DNA from: Domibacillus epiphyticus
GTDB taxonomy: Bacteria; Bacillota; Bacilli; Bacillales; Domibacillaceae
DNA length: 64,000 nucleotides
Assembly: GCF_001975785.1 (NCBI RefSeq)
Contig: NZ_MSFI01000006.1
Span: 124,001 to 188,000 of the forward strand
Direction of reading: 5' to 3'
Position numbers and translations under genes: made by a program. Of the stretch, positions 8,237-15,382 are shown piece by piece (position 1 is the stretch's first letter; each line of letters begins with the position of its first letter). The notes beneath the pieces were generated by a model. That model made no database searches, had not been told where the DNA came from, and saw only the letters and a list, made by a program, of their open reading frames with translations.

Positions 8237-8767
8237 TTATCGATCCCATGGTTTTTTCAATGTGAGATATTCTGCCAGCTCTTTACTTTTCGTTCTTCTT
8301 AATTTCCGCATTTCTGCACGATCCTTCGCCGAGTCATATAAAAACTGTTCTTCCTCTGTTTCTGGAATAACGCCAGGCACTTCAACAGGGCGTTTGTTTT
8401 CATCAAGCGCGACAAATGTCAAAAAAGCAGTTGCAGCGATGCGGCGGTTTCCGGAAATGATATCCTCAGCAATGACCTTGCAGAAAATTTCCATCGAAGT
8501 ACGGCCTGTGTATGTCACGAATGATTCAAGGCAAAGGGAATCACTTTCCCGAATGGCATCGAGAAAATCAATTGAGTCTGTTGAAGCTGTTACACATTCT
8601 TTCACACGGGCATGGCGTCTTGCTGAGAGACTGGCAACACTGTCAATTTTTTTCATCAGCACTCCGCCGAATAATGTTTGGTAATTATTTAAATCGCATG
8701 ATAATACTTGATCCGTATGCACGATGCGGCTTTCTCTAGTTTTAATAGCTGTTCTAGGTGCGTTCAT
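8237..8767 (-). CDS. Acyl-CoA thioesterase, hot-dog fold (YkhA-like)
   Basis: The 176-residue protein belongs to the hot-dog acyl-CoA hydrolases that split acyl-CoA into free acid and CoA. Residues 28-40 (NNYQTLFGGVLMK) carry the conserved N-x-x-G-T-L-F-G-G loop around the active-site helix. The ASTDSIDFLDAI stretch and the VTYTGRTSMEIFCKV strand follow as in YkhA and human ACOT7-type domains. The C-terminal end is charged. A close paralogue lies at 40074-40577. An AGGAAG site precedes the ATG. It is probably co-transcribed with the hypothetical gene after it. The natural acyl chain cannot be told from sequence. Confidence 0.85.
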   Translation of the reverse strand: MNAPRTAIKTRESRIVHTDQVLSCDLNNYQTLFGGVLMKKIDSVASLSARRHARVKECVTASTDSIDFLDAIRESDSLCLESFVTYTGRTSMEIFCKVIAEDIISGNRRIAATAFLTFVALDENKRPVEVPGVIPETEEEQFLYDSAKDRAEMRKLRRTKSKELAEYLTLKKPWDR

Positions 8768-8900
8768 TTCTTTTACTTCCTTCCAAAGTGGAATACGCTG
8801 TTAGTGTACGCCCGATTGATAAGGAAGTAAAATAGTTCTTTTTCATTTGTTGTATAGGTTTCATCTATGTAAATGCTTCCAAATTTGAATAGCAGGCAAA

Positions 8901-8942
8901 TAAAACGTGACTAATGTTCTTAAAGAGATTAGTCGCGTTTCG
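8901..8942 (-). terminator. Terminator overlapping the end of the LysR gene
   Basis: AAACGTGACTAAT at 8901-8913 pairs with ATTAGTCGCGTTT at 8928-8940, with one G-T wobble. The stop codon of the LysR gene lies in one arm of the stem; a T-rich tract follows on the minus strand. Confidence 0.65.
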
Positions 8943-9816
8943 TAAACTGCACTTTTGTAAAATGAAGCCATTCTTTGGCTGCATAGGAAAGGTATTGATT
9001 TTTTCGCCAAATAATCGCCAAGTTCCAGTTTACAGATGGATTGATGACCTTAACGGCACGAACTTGATCATCAAGATGCCGGCAAATGCTTTCAGGTAAA
9101 AGAGAGATGCCAAGTTTTGACGCAACCATTTCCTCAATAAACGACCATTGCGAACTTTCAGAAATGACATGCGGCTGAAACCCCGCCTCGTTGCACAAAG
9201 AAATAATCCGATCATTTAGAGCGAAATCTTTGTTAAATAAAATAAAAGATTCTGATGAGAGTTCACCCAAGTTAATTTCTTCTCGATCAGCCAGCTGATG
9301 GAATTTAGGGAGAATAAGCATTAAATCTTCTTCCATAAAGGAAAAGTGGTCAAACACTTCGTATCGAGTGGGGAGAACAACCACACCGACATCGAGCTCA
9401 TTCTGTTCTACCGCTTCTTCAATTTTTTTTGATCCATCTTCAACAAGCTGAAAGGTGATACCGGGATATTTTTCGTGAAATAATCCAATAATCTGCAAGA
9501 AAAAATGGGCATCAAAAATAGGGGGGAGACCTATTCGGATGTGCCCCGTTTTTAATTCCAGCAAATTATCAAGTTCTGTTTCTAAGTTGTAAAATGCCTG
9601 ATCTACAAGCTTTGCCTGCTCCAGCAAGACACGTCCTGCATCCGTCAGCATAAGCTTTTTATGGGACCGGTCAAACAATTCAATACCAAGCTCGTTCTCG
9701 AGGTTTTTTATCATTTTGCTGATGGTCGGCTGTGTAATAAATAAGTGATCCGCTGCTTTTGAGAAGCTGTTGAAATTCGTTACTTCAATAAAATATTGCA
9801 AATGCTTAATATCCAT
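8929..9816 (-). CDS. LysR-family transcriptional regulator
   Basis: The 295-residue regulator has the standard LysR layout. Residues 1-60 form a winged helix-turn-helix (IKHLQYFIEVTNFNSFSKA and TQPTISKMIKNLENELG), and residues from about 90 form a periplasmic-binding-protein-like effector domain (GHIRIGLPP start). The start at 9816 follows AGGTGA by five bases and gives the family's usual M-D-I-K N-terminus. It faces away from the YciI gene. The N-terminus is close to CidR/YwbI-type regulators, which respond to acetate or overflow metabolism, but no cid-like genes are near, so I leave the target open. Confidence 0.85.
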   Translation of the reverse strand: MDIKHLQYFIEVTNFNSFSKAADHLFITQPTISKMIKNLENELGIELFDRSHKKLMLTDAGRVLLEQAKLVDQAFYNLETELDNLLELKTGHIRIGLPPIFDAHFFLQIIGLFHEKYPGITFQLVEDGSKKIEEAVEQNELDVGVVVLPTRYEVFDHFSFMEEDLMLILPKFHQLADREEINLGELSSESFILFNKDFALNDRIISLCNEAGFQPHVISESSQWSFIEEMVASKLGISLLPESICRHLDDQVRAVKVINPSVNWNLAIIWRKNQYLSYAAKEWLHFTKVQFTKRD

Positions 9817-10019
9817 TCGTTCACCTGCTAACAATTGATTACGACTATTATAGTACATTCAAAAGATTTATGGACAATGAAGAAGGAGATTCATTCTGGA
9901 AAATAATATTCTATTAAACGAAAAGATAACAACGGTTATCTTTATGTAAATATTCAGTTCTTTCTGATACAATAACAGAGTATTCTGTAAACCATGCATA
10001 TTGATGAACGGGGGAAGAA

Positions 10020-10280
10020 ATGATGGCTTATTATGCTGCACTGCTGCATATGATTGACCTTGAGAAAAATAAAGAAATACGCCCTCTCCACGTTGAATAT
10101 TTGGAGAAGCTCGAAGAAGAAGGAAAAGTGTTTGCAAGAGGTCCGTTTGGTGATGATTCGGGTGGTCTTGTAGTATACGTAGCAGATTCATATGAGGAAG
10201 CATTAACGCTTGCCGAAAATGATCCAATTGTGAGCAATAACGTACGCCGGCTCGAACTAAAAGAGTGGAAAAAGAATTAA
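10020..10280 (+). CDS. YciI-family protein
   Basis: The 86-residue protein is a YciI-like dimeric alpha-beta barrel protein. It has the typical LHMIDLEKNKEIRPLHVEYL opening helix, a GKVFARGPFGDDSGGLVVYVAD core and an EALTLAENDPIVSNNV segment, which includes the conserved Asp-Pro of the family. YciI proteins resemble muconolactone isomerase in fold; their reactions are mostly unknown. A GGGGGAAG site precedes the ATG, and the alternative ATG one codon later is equally possible. It stands alone and is followed at once by a strong terminator. Confidence 0.85.
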   Translation: MMAYYAALLHMIDLEKNKEIRPLHVEYLEKLEEEGKVFARGPFGDDSGGLVVYVADSYEEALTLAENDPIVSNNVRRLELKEWKKN

Positions 10281-10286
10281 AAACGA

Positions 10287-10315
10287 AGTGCCTGACACCT
10301 GTCAGGCATTTTTTA
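10287..10315 (+). terminator. Terminator of the YciI gene
   Basis: The perfect stem TGCCTGACA-CC-TGTCAGGCA is followed by six T residues, seven bases after the stop codon. Confidence 0.85.
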
Positions 10316-10412
10316 TGATCATTAGCGAATTGCAAACTGCTACTAGTATTATCTTAACAACACGGTTTATCCGGATGTACAGCATTGTATGCTGCTTTGC
10401 CGTTTCAATATT

Positions 10413-10448
10413 ACACAAAATTGTGTGTTTTACCAATGTTACTATAAT
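10413..10448 (+). promoter_or_regulatory. Sigma-A-like promoter with an overlapping inverted repeat
   Basis: TTGTGT at 10421-10426 and TATAAT at 10443-10448 are 16 bases apart. The -35 box is one arm of ACACAA-AA-TTGTGT at 10413-10426, a plausible operator. The MFS gene starts about 200 bases later, so either it has a long leader or the promoter makes a small RNA. The rest of the 377-base gap holds a short C-rich stretch with an AGTGCA/TGCACT repeat near 10480-10500 and a second TATAAT near 10620, but no gene I can defend. Confidence 0.45.
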
Positions 10449-10657
10449 AAGGATGATTCTCGACCGCTCTCCACCATTCTCAGTGCACCCCACTTGCACT
10501 CCGCCATTTTTAAAGTGATTAAACAAGCAATACACATTTAGGTGGGAAAGAAAACAATGGGTCTATTCTATTTACAAAACTGCTGTTATCAAAAAAAACT
10601 ATCTTCTGCGTTTTTTTGTTATAATGGGAAAATGTTTAAAGAAAGGAGGTTATTGTT

Positions 10658-11869
10658 ATTCGAAATCCATACTTAAAATCAGCTTCTGGTATATATGTTA
10701 ACTATTTTTTACTGGGTATGGTCAATATTATGTTGTCGTCGAATATGGCGGCATTGTCGGAACAGTGGGATACTGATAAAGCTGGGATCAGTTACATCAT
10801 TTCCGCAATCGGCATTGGAAAACTGCTTACATATGCCCTATCCGGTCATTTGTCGGATAAATTCGGGCGGAAACCGCTTGTGATTTTTGCAGCACTTGCA
10901 ATGGGGATCTTTCTTGTTGGTATTCCTTTGTCTCCTGTGTACCAGGTTGCTTTTATGTTCGCTCTTCTTGCCGGGGTGGCCAATTCAGCGATGGACGCCG
11001 GTTCCTATCCGGGATTGATTGAAATTTTCCCGAAATCATCCGGATCTGCAAGCGTCCTCGTGAAAGCATTTATGTCAATCGGTGCGGCGCTATTGCCATT
11101 TATGATTTTGTTTTTCGCTAATCAAGATGCCTTTTATGGCTATGCATTCTTCGTTCCCGCGGCAATCTTTTTCATAAATATGCTGTTTTTAACGACCATC
11201 TCATTTCCGGATCATAAAGCCATTGTCGCCAGTCAAGAAGCGGAAAATGCCGGCGAGTCGAAATTTTTATCGGAGCCGAAATTTTCTCGGGAAGGAATTG
11301 CACTTGTAATCATTGGTTTTACGTCAACTGGTCTTTTTACAGTCGCACAAATATGGCTGCCGAGTTACGGAGAAGAAGTACTGGGAATGGCAGCTGACAG
11401 TTCGGTTAAGCTGCTCAGTTATTACAGCATCGGTGCACTGGTTTCAGTGTTGTCTTTGTCTGTTTTACTAAAAAAGCTTGTGCGGTCGGTAACGGTTATT
11501 GTGATATATCCGATTATCACATTTATAGCAATCACAACGATTTTGACTGTGAAAGTACCGAATGTTGCCATTGTGATGGCCTTCTTTATTGGGTTTTCCA
11601 CCGCGGGGGTTTTCCAGCTTGCTATCACAATCATGACTGAGCTGTTCTGGCAGAAGAAGGGGACGGTTACAGGCATCGTGGCAACAGCTGCGGGTCTTGC
11701 ATCGATCGTGATGCCACTTGTAACTGGCATGTTATCAGAAACTGGAAATATTGCGATCATTTTTATATTTGACGCCTTTCTGGCAGTAATCGGTCTAGTG
11801 TCGGCTGCATTTGTTTATTACAGATATGGAAAAGTTATTCCGAAGAATAAGGAGCATCGTGTCCAGTAA
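10658..11869 (+). CDS. MFS transporter with apparent ATT start
   Basis: The protein is a 12-helix major facilitator superfamily exporter or importer. The signature GHLSDKFGRKPL lies in the loop between helices 2 and 3, and the family duplication is visible in the second half. The first canonical start is ATG at 10718, but that would cut into helix 1 and has no ribosome binding site. A perfect AAAGGAGGT lies at 10643-10650, and eight bases on, at 10658, an in-frame ATT opens a family-like N-terminus (xRNPYLKSASGIYVNYFLLG). No ATG, GTG or TTG is in frame between the upstream stop at 10637 and 10718. I therefore annotate from ATT (403 residues). Substrate unknown. Confidence 0.8.
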   Translation: MRNPYLKSASGIYVNYFLLGMVNIMLSSNMAALSEQWDTDKAGISYIISAIGIGKLLTYALSGHLSDKFGRKPLVIFAALAMGIFLVGIPLSPVYQVAFMFALLAGVANSAMDAGSYPGLIEIFPKSSGSASVLVKAFMSIGAALLPFMILFFANQDAFYGYAFFVPAAIFFINMLFLTTISFPDHKAIVASQEAENAGESKFLSEPKFSREGIALVIIGFTSTGLFTVAQIWLPSYGEEVLGMAADSSVKLLSYYSIGALVSVLSLSVLLKKLVRSVTVIVIYPIITFIAITTILTVKVPNVAIVMAFFIGFSTAGVFQLAITIMTELFWQKKGTVTGIVATAAGLASIVMPLVTGMLSETGNIAIIFIFDAFLAVIGLVSAAFVYYRYGKVIPKNKEHRVQ

Positions 11870-11893
11870 AATACGTTAATGTAAATCATGTAT

Positions 11894-11942
11894 AAAAAGG
11901 AACTGCCTCGAAAAGAATACTTTTGTGGCGGTCCTTTTTTTT
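11894..11942 (+). terminator. Terminator of the MFS gene
   Basis: AAAAAGGAACTGCC pairs with GGCGGTCCTTTTT across a loop of about 19 bases and runs into an eight-T tract. It separates the MFS gene from the pxp operon. Confidence 0.7.
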
Positions 11943-11959
11943 ATTCACAGAAATTTTTC

Positions 11960-11988
11960 TTGCATTTAGTTTTTCTGATAATTATAAT
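11960..11988 (+). promoter_or_regulatory. Promoter of the pxpB operon
   Basis: TTGCAT at 11960-11965 and TATAAT at 11983-11988 are separated by exactly 17 bases, a very good sigma-A match. Transcription should start near 11995, with the pxpB ribosome binding site about 45 bases later. Confidence 0.7.
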
Positions 11989-12018
11989 AACTCTTATATT
12001 CCAAAATGAAGAATACCG

Positions 12019-12035
12019 GTTCCGAATATCGGAAC
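12019..12035. promoter_or_regulatory. Candidate KipR operator upstream of pxpB
   Basis: This is a perfect inverted repeat GTTCCGA-ATA-TCGGAAC. Its core, TTCCG-N5-CGGAA, is identical to that of the palindrome before kipR (15350-15366). Both begin 26 to 30 bases after the -10 box of a good promoter, as expected for a repressor that blocks elongation or escape. IclR-family regulators often bind such short palindromes; assignment to KipR is by context. Confidence 0.65.
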
Positions 12036-12053
12036 TAAAGGTGGTGACAAAGA

Positions 12054-12800
12054 ATGATTCAAAGAATGGGACTGACCGAAAATAAGATTGAAATGAAACC
12101 GCTCGGAGACTCGGCGGTTGTGGTTAAATTTGGGACGGACATAAATTCGGTTGTACATAGAAAAGTGAAAGCGTTAACATTGAAGCTTCAGCATCATTCG
12201 TTTAAGGGATTTATTGAATGTGTACCAGCGTTTGCAAGTGTAACGGTTTTTTACAATCCGTTAATTGTAAAACGATCCTATGATACAGGGAAAAATAAAT
12301 CACCTTTTGACATTGTTAGTTTCATGATGGAAGAAATAGTGAAAGAGCTTGTTGAAGACCAGGAAGAGAATCCGCGTATTGTGGAGATCCCGGTTTGTTA
12401 TGGGGGTGAATACGGCCCGGATCTACAGTTTGTGGCTGATGAAAATCATATGTCAATCGAGGAAGTAATCAAGATTCATTCTAGTGGCGAATACCTCGTT
12501 TATATGATAGGATTTGCACCTGGTTTCCCTTACTTAGGGGGGCTTTCAGAAAAAATTGCAACGCCTCGCCGATCATCTCCACGTGTCTCAATACCTGTTG
12601 GGAGTGTCGGAATTGCGGGAAATCAAACCGGCGTTTACCCGATTTCAACCCCGGGTGGGTGGCAGTTGATTGGCCGAACACCGGCTGCTCTTTTTCAGCC
12701 GGAACATAATCCACCAAGTCTTCTTGCTTCCGGTGATGTGGTGAAGTTTGTGCCGATAACGGTGGATGAATATGAAAAATATCAGGAGACGACGCAATGA
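12054..12800 (+). CDS. pxpB: 5-oxoprolinase subunit PxpB (KipI)
   Basis: The 248-residue protein is PxpB, known in Bacillus subtilis as KipI. It forms part of the ATP-dependent 5-oxoprolinase PxpABC that opens pyroglutamate to glutamate; KipI was first described as an inhibitor of the sporulation kinase KinA. The motifs GDSAVVVKFG near the start, IGFAPGFPYLGGL in the middle and PVGSVGIAGNQTGVYP with STPGGWQLIGRTP are diagnostic. The ATG follows GGTGGTGA. It overlaps pxpC by 4 bases. A promoter and palindrome lie just upstream, and a consensus-matching catabolite-repression site lies inside its 5' part. Confidence 0.95.
   Translation: MIQRMGLTENKIEMKPLGDSAVVVKFGTDINSVVHRKVKALTLKLQHHSFKGFIECVPAFASVTVFYNPLIVKRSYDTGKNKSPFDIVSFMMEEIVKELVEDQEENPRIVEIPVCYGGEYGPDLQFVADENHMSIEEVIKIHSSGEYLVYMIGFAPGFPYLGGLSEKIATPRRSSPRVSIPVGSVGIAGNQTGVYPISTPGGWQLIGRTPAALFQPEHNPPSLLASGDVVKFVPITVDEYEKYQETTQ
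12166..12179 (+). promoter_or_regulatory. Candidate CcpA site (cre) inside pxpB
   Basis: TGAAAGCGTTAACA fits the classic cre consensus TGWAANCGNTNWCA at all 14 positions. It lies about 110 bases into the pxpB coding region, about 170 bases past the inferred transcription start, where CcpA can act as a roadblock. The site is seen; its use is inferred. Confidence 0.5.
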
Positions 12801-13804
12801 GCATAAAGGTCATTCGCCCTGGATTGCTTGCCAGCATTCAAGATTTAGGCAGGTATGGGTTTCAAAAATATGGTGTTATTGTAAGTGGTGCAATGGATTC
12901 ATATGCATTGCGCATTGCTAATTTATTAATCGGCAATCAAGAAGGAGAAGCCGCGATTGAAGTTACACTGATGGGTACTTCATTGCAGTTCGAAGAAGAT
13001 TCGTTAATTGCCATTACCGGAGGGAATTTATCTCCAAAAATAGAGGGAGAAGCGGTTCCTTTATGGAGACCGGTTCTTATTAAAAAAGGGAGTATTCTTC
13101 AGTTCACTGCAAGTCAATCAGGATGCCGTGCTTATGTGACTGTAGCAGGTGGTTTCGATATTCCACAAATTATGGAAAGTAAAAGTACATATTTACGAGG
13201 TGGAATCGGCGGATTTAAAGGCCGCTCGTTACAGGCTGGAGATGTGCTTCCATTTCAAGAAAAAACAAAAGCCTCTGCCCCTTTGTTTGCCCGCTTAAAA
13301 CAAAATTTGAAAAACCGCTCGTTTGGATCTGTCGAATGGTATGTTCCAGCCGGCCATGTTATGAATACAAGCGAACGGGTTATTCGTGTTATAAAAGGAA
13401 TGGAATTTGATAAATTTTCTTCATCAAGCAGGGAGCAATTTTTTGAACAGGAATTTCAAATTACGCCTCAGTCCGATCGAATGGGTTACCGGCTGTCTGG
13501 ACCGGAATTACAGCTGGAACAGCCTTTTGAACTTCTTTCGGAAGCAGTAGCGGAAGGGACCATCCAAGTGCCAAAGGATGGAAATCCAATTATATTGCTG
13601 GCGGACCGGCAGACGACAGGCGGGTATCCAAGAATTGCACAAATTTCATCGGTTGATTTACCGGTTGTCGCACAGTTAAAACCTGGTGAAAAAATACGTT
13701 TTAAAGAGATTACGCGTGAAGAAAGCGAACGGCTTTATTTAAAACGGGAACAAGATATAGAGGAAATAAAAACCGGTCTTTCTTTAAAAAAATGGTCATT
13801 ATAA
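12797..13804 (+). CDS. pxpC: 5-oxoprolinase subunit PxpC (KipA)
   Basis: The 335-residue protein is PxpC/KipA, the biotin-dependent-carboxylase-like partner of PxpB. Family motifs are IRPGLLASIQDLGRYGFQKYGV at the N-terminus, AMDSYALRIANLLIGN, GCRAYVTVAGGFD, SRDxxGY-type residues in QSDRMGYRLSGPEL, and the C-terminal LADRQTTGGYPRIAQI. The length is normal. It overlaps pxpB by 4 bases and is followed 22 bases later by accB. KipA counteracts KipI inhibition of KinA in B. subtilis, while the metabolic role is 5-oxoproline hydrolysis together with PxpA, found 2.3 kb downstream. Confidence 0.95.
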   Translation: MSIKVIRPGLLASIQDLGRYGFQKYGVIVSGAMDSYALRIANLLIGNQEGEAAIEVTLMGTSLQFEEDSLIAITGGNLSPKIEGEAVPLWRPVLIKKGSILQFTASQSGCRAYVTVAGGFDIPQIMESKSTYLRGGIGGFKGRSLQAGDVLPFQEKTKASAPLFARLKQNLKNRSFGSVEWYVPAGHVMNTSERVIRVIKGMEFDKFSSSSREQFFEQEFQITPQSDRMGYRLSGPELQLEQPFELLSEAVAEGTIQVPKDGNPIILLADRQTTGGYPRIAQISSVDLPVVAQLKPGEKIRFKEITREESERLYLKREQDIEEIKTGLSLKKWSL

Positions 13805-13826
13805 AAATTGCAGGGAGAAACAAAGC

Positions 13827-14276
13827 ATGCTAAAAATGAGTGAATTGCAGGAAATGGTGAACATCATTGATCGATCATCGGTGAATGTCTTCACATTTGA
13901 ATATGAAGGTATGAAGATTAAGCTTGAAAAAACAGTGGGTGTTCAGCAAACTGATCAAAATGAATCAGTCATCGTTCCCGTTCCTGATATTGTACAGAAA
14001 ATAGAAAAGCCGGCGGAGAAAAAGGAGAACAATGCTGATCATATTGTTTCACCGATGGTAGGAACATTTTACGCAAGTTCTAGCCCGGAAGAAGAACCTT
14101 TCGTTAACGTGGGTGCGAGTGTTAAAGCAGGCGAGGTCGTCTGTGTATTGGAAGCGATGAAGCTGTTTAATGAAGTACAGTCAGAAGTAGACGGAGAAAT
14201 TGTTGAGATTTTAGTAAAAGACGGAGATATTGTTGAATACGGACAGCCATTATTTGTCGTAAAGAAGAGCCAGTAA
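13827..14276 (+). CDS. accB: Biotin carboxyl carrier protein (AccB-like, kip locus copy)
   Basis: The 149-residue protein has an N-terminal helical segment (SELQEMVNIIDRSSVNVFTFEYEGMKI), a Pro/Glu linker, and a C-terminal biotinyl domain with the motif EAMKL, whose Lys is the biotin attachment site. It resembles acetyl-CoA carboxylase AccB, but it sits in the 5-oxoproline locus, where a second accB-accC pair occurs in many Firmicutes. The usual partner, biotin carboxylase AccC, is here reduced to a 165-base scar directly downstream. This carrier therefore has either lost its job or depends on the housekeeping AccC made elsewhere. The protein itself looks intact. Confidence 0.9.
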   Translation: MLKMSELQEMVNIIDRSSVNVFTFEYEGMKIKLEKTVGVQQTDQNESVIVPVPDIVQKIEKPAEKKENNADHIVSPMVGTFYASSSPEEEPFVNVGASVKAGEVVCVLEAMKLFNEVQSEVDGEIVEILVKDGDIVEYGQPLFVVKKSQ

Positions 14277-14287
14277 GAAAGAGACAA

Positions 14288-14452
14288 ATGTTTAAAAATG
14301 TTATAGCTTGGCGGTAAAATGCTGGATCAACAAAGAGAACCAAAGTGCACTCGAAGAACTTTTCATTACAGGTTACAACAACTGTTCCGTTTTATCTCAG
14401 TCTAATGGATAATGAGTATTTTCTAAATGATCATGTGAATACGAAAATTTAG
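14288..14452 (+). pseudogene. accC: Remnant of accC (biotin carboxylase) with large internal deletion
   Basis: Only the two ends of a biotin carboxylase gene remain. The frame at 14288 starts MFKNVI, like the MFKKVLIANRG start of AccC, and stops after nine codons. From about 14308 a second stretch reads ...NQSALEELFITG, and after a one-base frame change at about 14375 comes TTVPFYLSLMDNEYF, then NTK and a stop at 14450. These match the AccC C-terminus (ALxEFxIxGVxTTIPFHLxLL...NTKFLE). About 1.2 kb of the usual 1.35 kb is missing. The spacing after accB fits an old accB-accC operon. This is a read of the translated frames, not an alignment. Confidence 0.82.
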
Positions 14453-14498
14453 AGACAGATGAGATCGTTATTAACGAAAAAATAGGAGTGTGAACAGA

Positions 14499-15278
14499 AT
14501 GGGGAAATCTTTAACAGCAATTCGACAGGAAATTAGGGAAAACAAATGGACGGGGCCGACAGCAGGACTTGCGACAGGTTACACACAGGCGAACCTTGTT
14601 ATTTTACCAAAAGCACAGGCATACGATTTTTTATTGTTTTGCCAGCGCAACCCGAAACCATGCCCGCTTCTTGAAGTGACGGATGCCGGATCGCCTGTTC
14701 CAAAATTGACGGCTCCTGGTGCTGACTTGCGTTACGATGTGCCAAAGTACCGTATTTACCGTCACGGTGAACTGGTGGAAGAAGTGACGGATTTACAATC
14801 GTATTGGCAGGATGATTTCGTTTCGTTTTTAATCGGATGCAGCTTCACCTTTGAGCATGCGTTAATGGATAACGGACTCAAGATTCGACATATTGAAGAA
14901 GAACGCAACGTGCCGATGTATATTACGAACATTGCATGCGAACCGGCGGGCGTGTTTCATGGAAATATGGTTGTCAGTATGCGTCCGTTTCAAGCGCAAA
15001 ACGTCGTACGCGCTGTCGAGGTCACATCACGCTTCCCATCTGTTCATGGTTCACCAGTCCATATTGGCCAGCCGAAACAAATCGGTATCGAAGACGTGTC
15101 AAAACCAGACTTTGGGGATGCCGTAACCGTTAAGGATGGAGAGACACCGGTATTTTGGGCGTGCGGCGTGACACCACAATCGATTGCTATGTCGAGTAAA
15201 CCAGAGCTGATGATTACCCATGCTCCAGGCTGTATGTTTATTACCGATATGAAAGACAGCCAGTATTCTGTTTTGTAA
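14499..15278 (+). CDS. ycsI: Putative hydro-lyase, DUF1445 (YcsI)
   Basis: The 259-residue protein belongs to the DUF1445 / D-glutamate cyclase-like family, called YcsI in B. subtilis and found in the kip operon there too. Typical stretches are WTGPTAGLATGYTQANLVILP near the N-terminus, FLIGCSFTFEHALMDNGL with a conserved Cys, TNIACEPAG, and GVTPQSIAMSSKPELMITHAPG near the end. A role in converting D-glutamate or 5-oxo-D-proline has been proposed for relatives. The ATG at 14499 follows TAGGAG by ten bases; the GTG at 14490 is too close to that site. It is the first intact gene after the accC scar. Confidence 0.9.
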   Translation: MGKSLTAIRQEIRENKWTGPTAGLATGYTQANLVILPKAQAYDFLLFCQRNPKPCPLLEVTDAGSPVPKLTAPGADLRYDVPKYRIYRHGELVEEVTDLQSYWQDDFVSFLIGCSFTFEHALMDNGLKIRHIEEERNVPMYITNIACEPAGVFHGNMVVSMRPFQAQNVVRAVEVTSRFPSVHGSPVHIGQPKQIGIEDVSKPDFGDAVTVKDGETPVFWACGVTPQSIAMSSKPELMITHAPGCMFITDMKDSQYSVL

Positions 15279-15294
15279 GTGATTCATAAATCGA

Positions 15295-15323
15295 TTGTCT
15301 CGTGAATCCCAGTTTCATATAAT
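15295..15323 (+). promoter_or_regulatory. Promoter of kipR-pxpA-ycsG
   Basis: TTGTCT at 15295-15300 and TATAAT at 15318-15323 are 17 bases apart. The site lies in the 104-base gap between ycsI and kipR, so the downstream half of the locus can be transcribed on its own. Confidence 0.65.
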
Positions 15324-15349
15324 GGAACAAAACGATCATTCGAATTATT

Positions 15350-15366
15350 ATTCCGGGTGTCGGAAT
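15350..15366. promoter_or_regulatory. Candidate KipR operator upstream of kipR
   Basis: ATTCCG-GGTGT-CGGAAT is an inverted repeat with the same TTCCG-N5-CGGAA core as the palindrome before pxpB. It starts 26 bases past the -10 box and 17 bases before the kipR start codon, consistent with autoregulation. Confidence 0.65.
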
Positions 15367-15382
15367 AGGGAGTGGGCAATAG

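Noticed and set aside
10653-10676. TTG-started seven-residue leader peptide before the MFS gene
   Set aside because: Only three bases separate it from the ribosome binding site, and the family-like N-terminus is in the ATT frame; kept only as an alternative.
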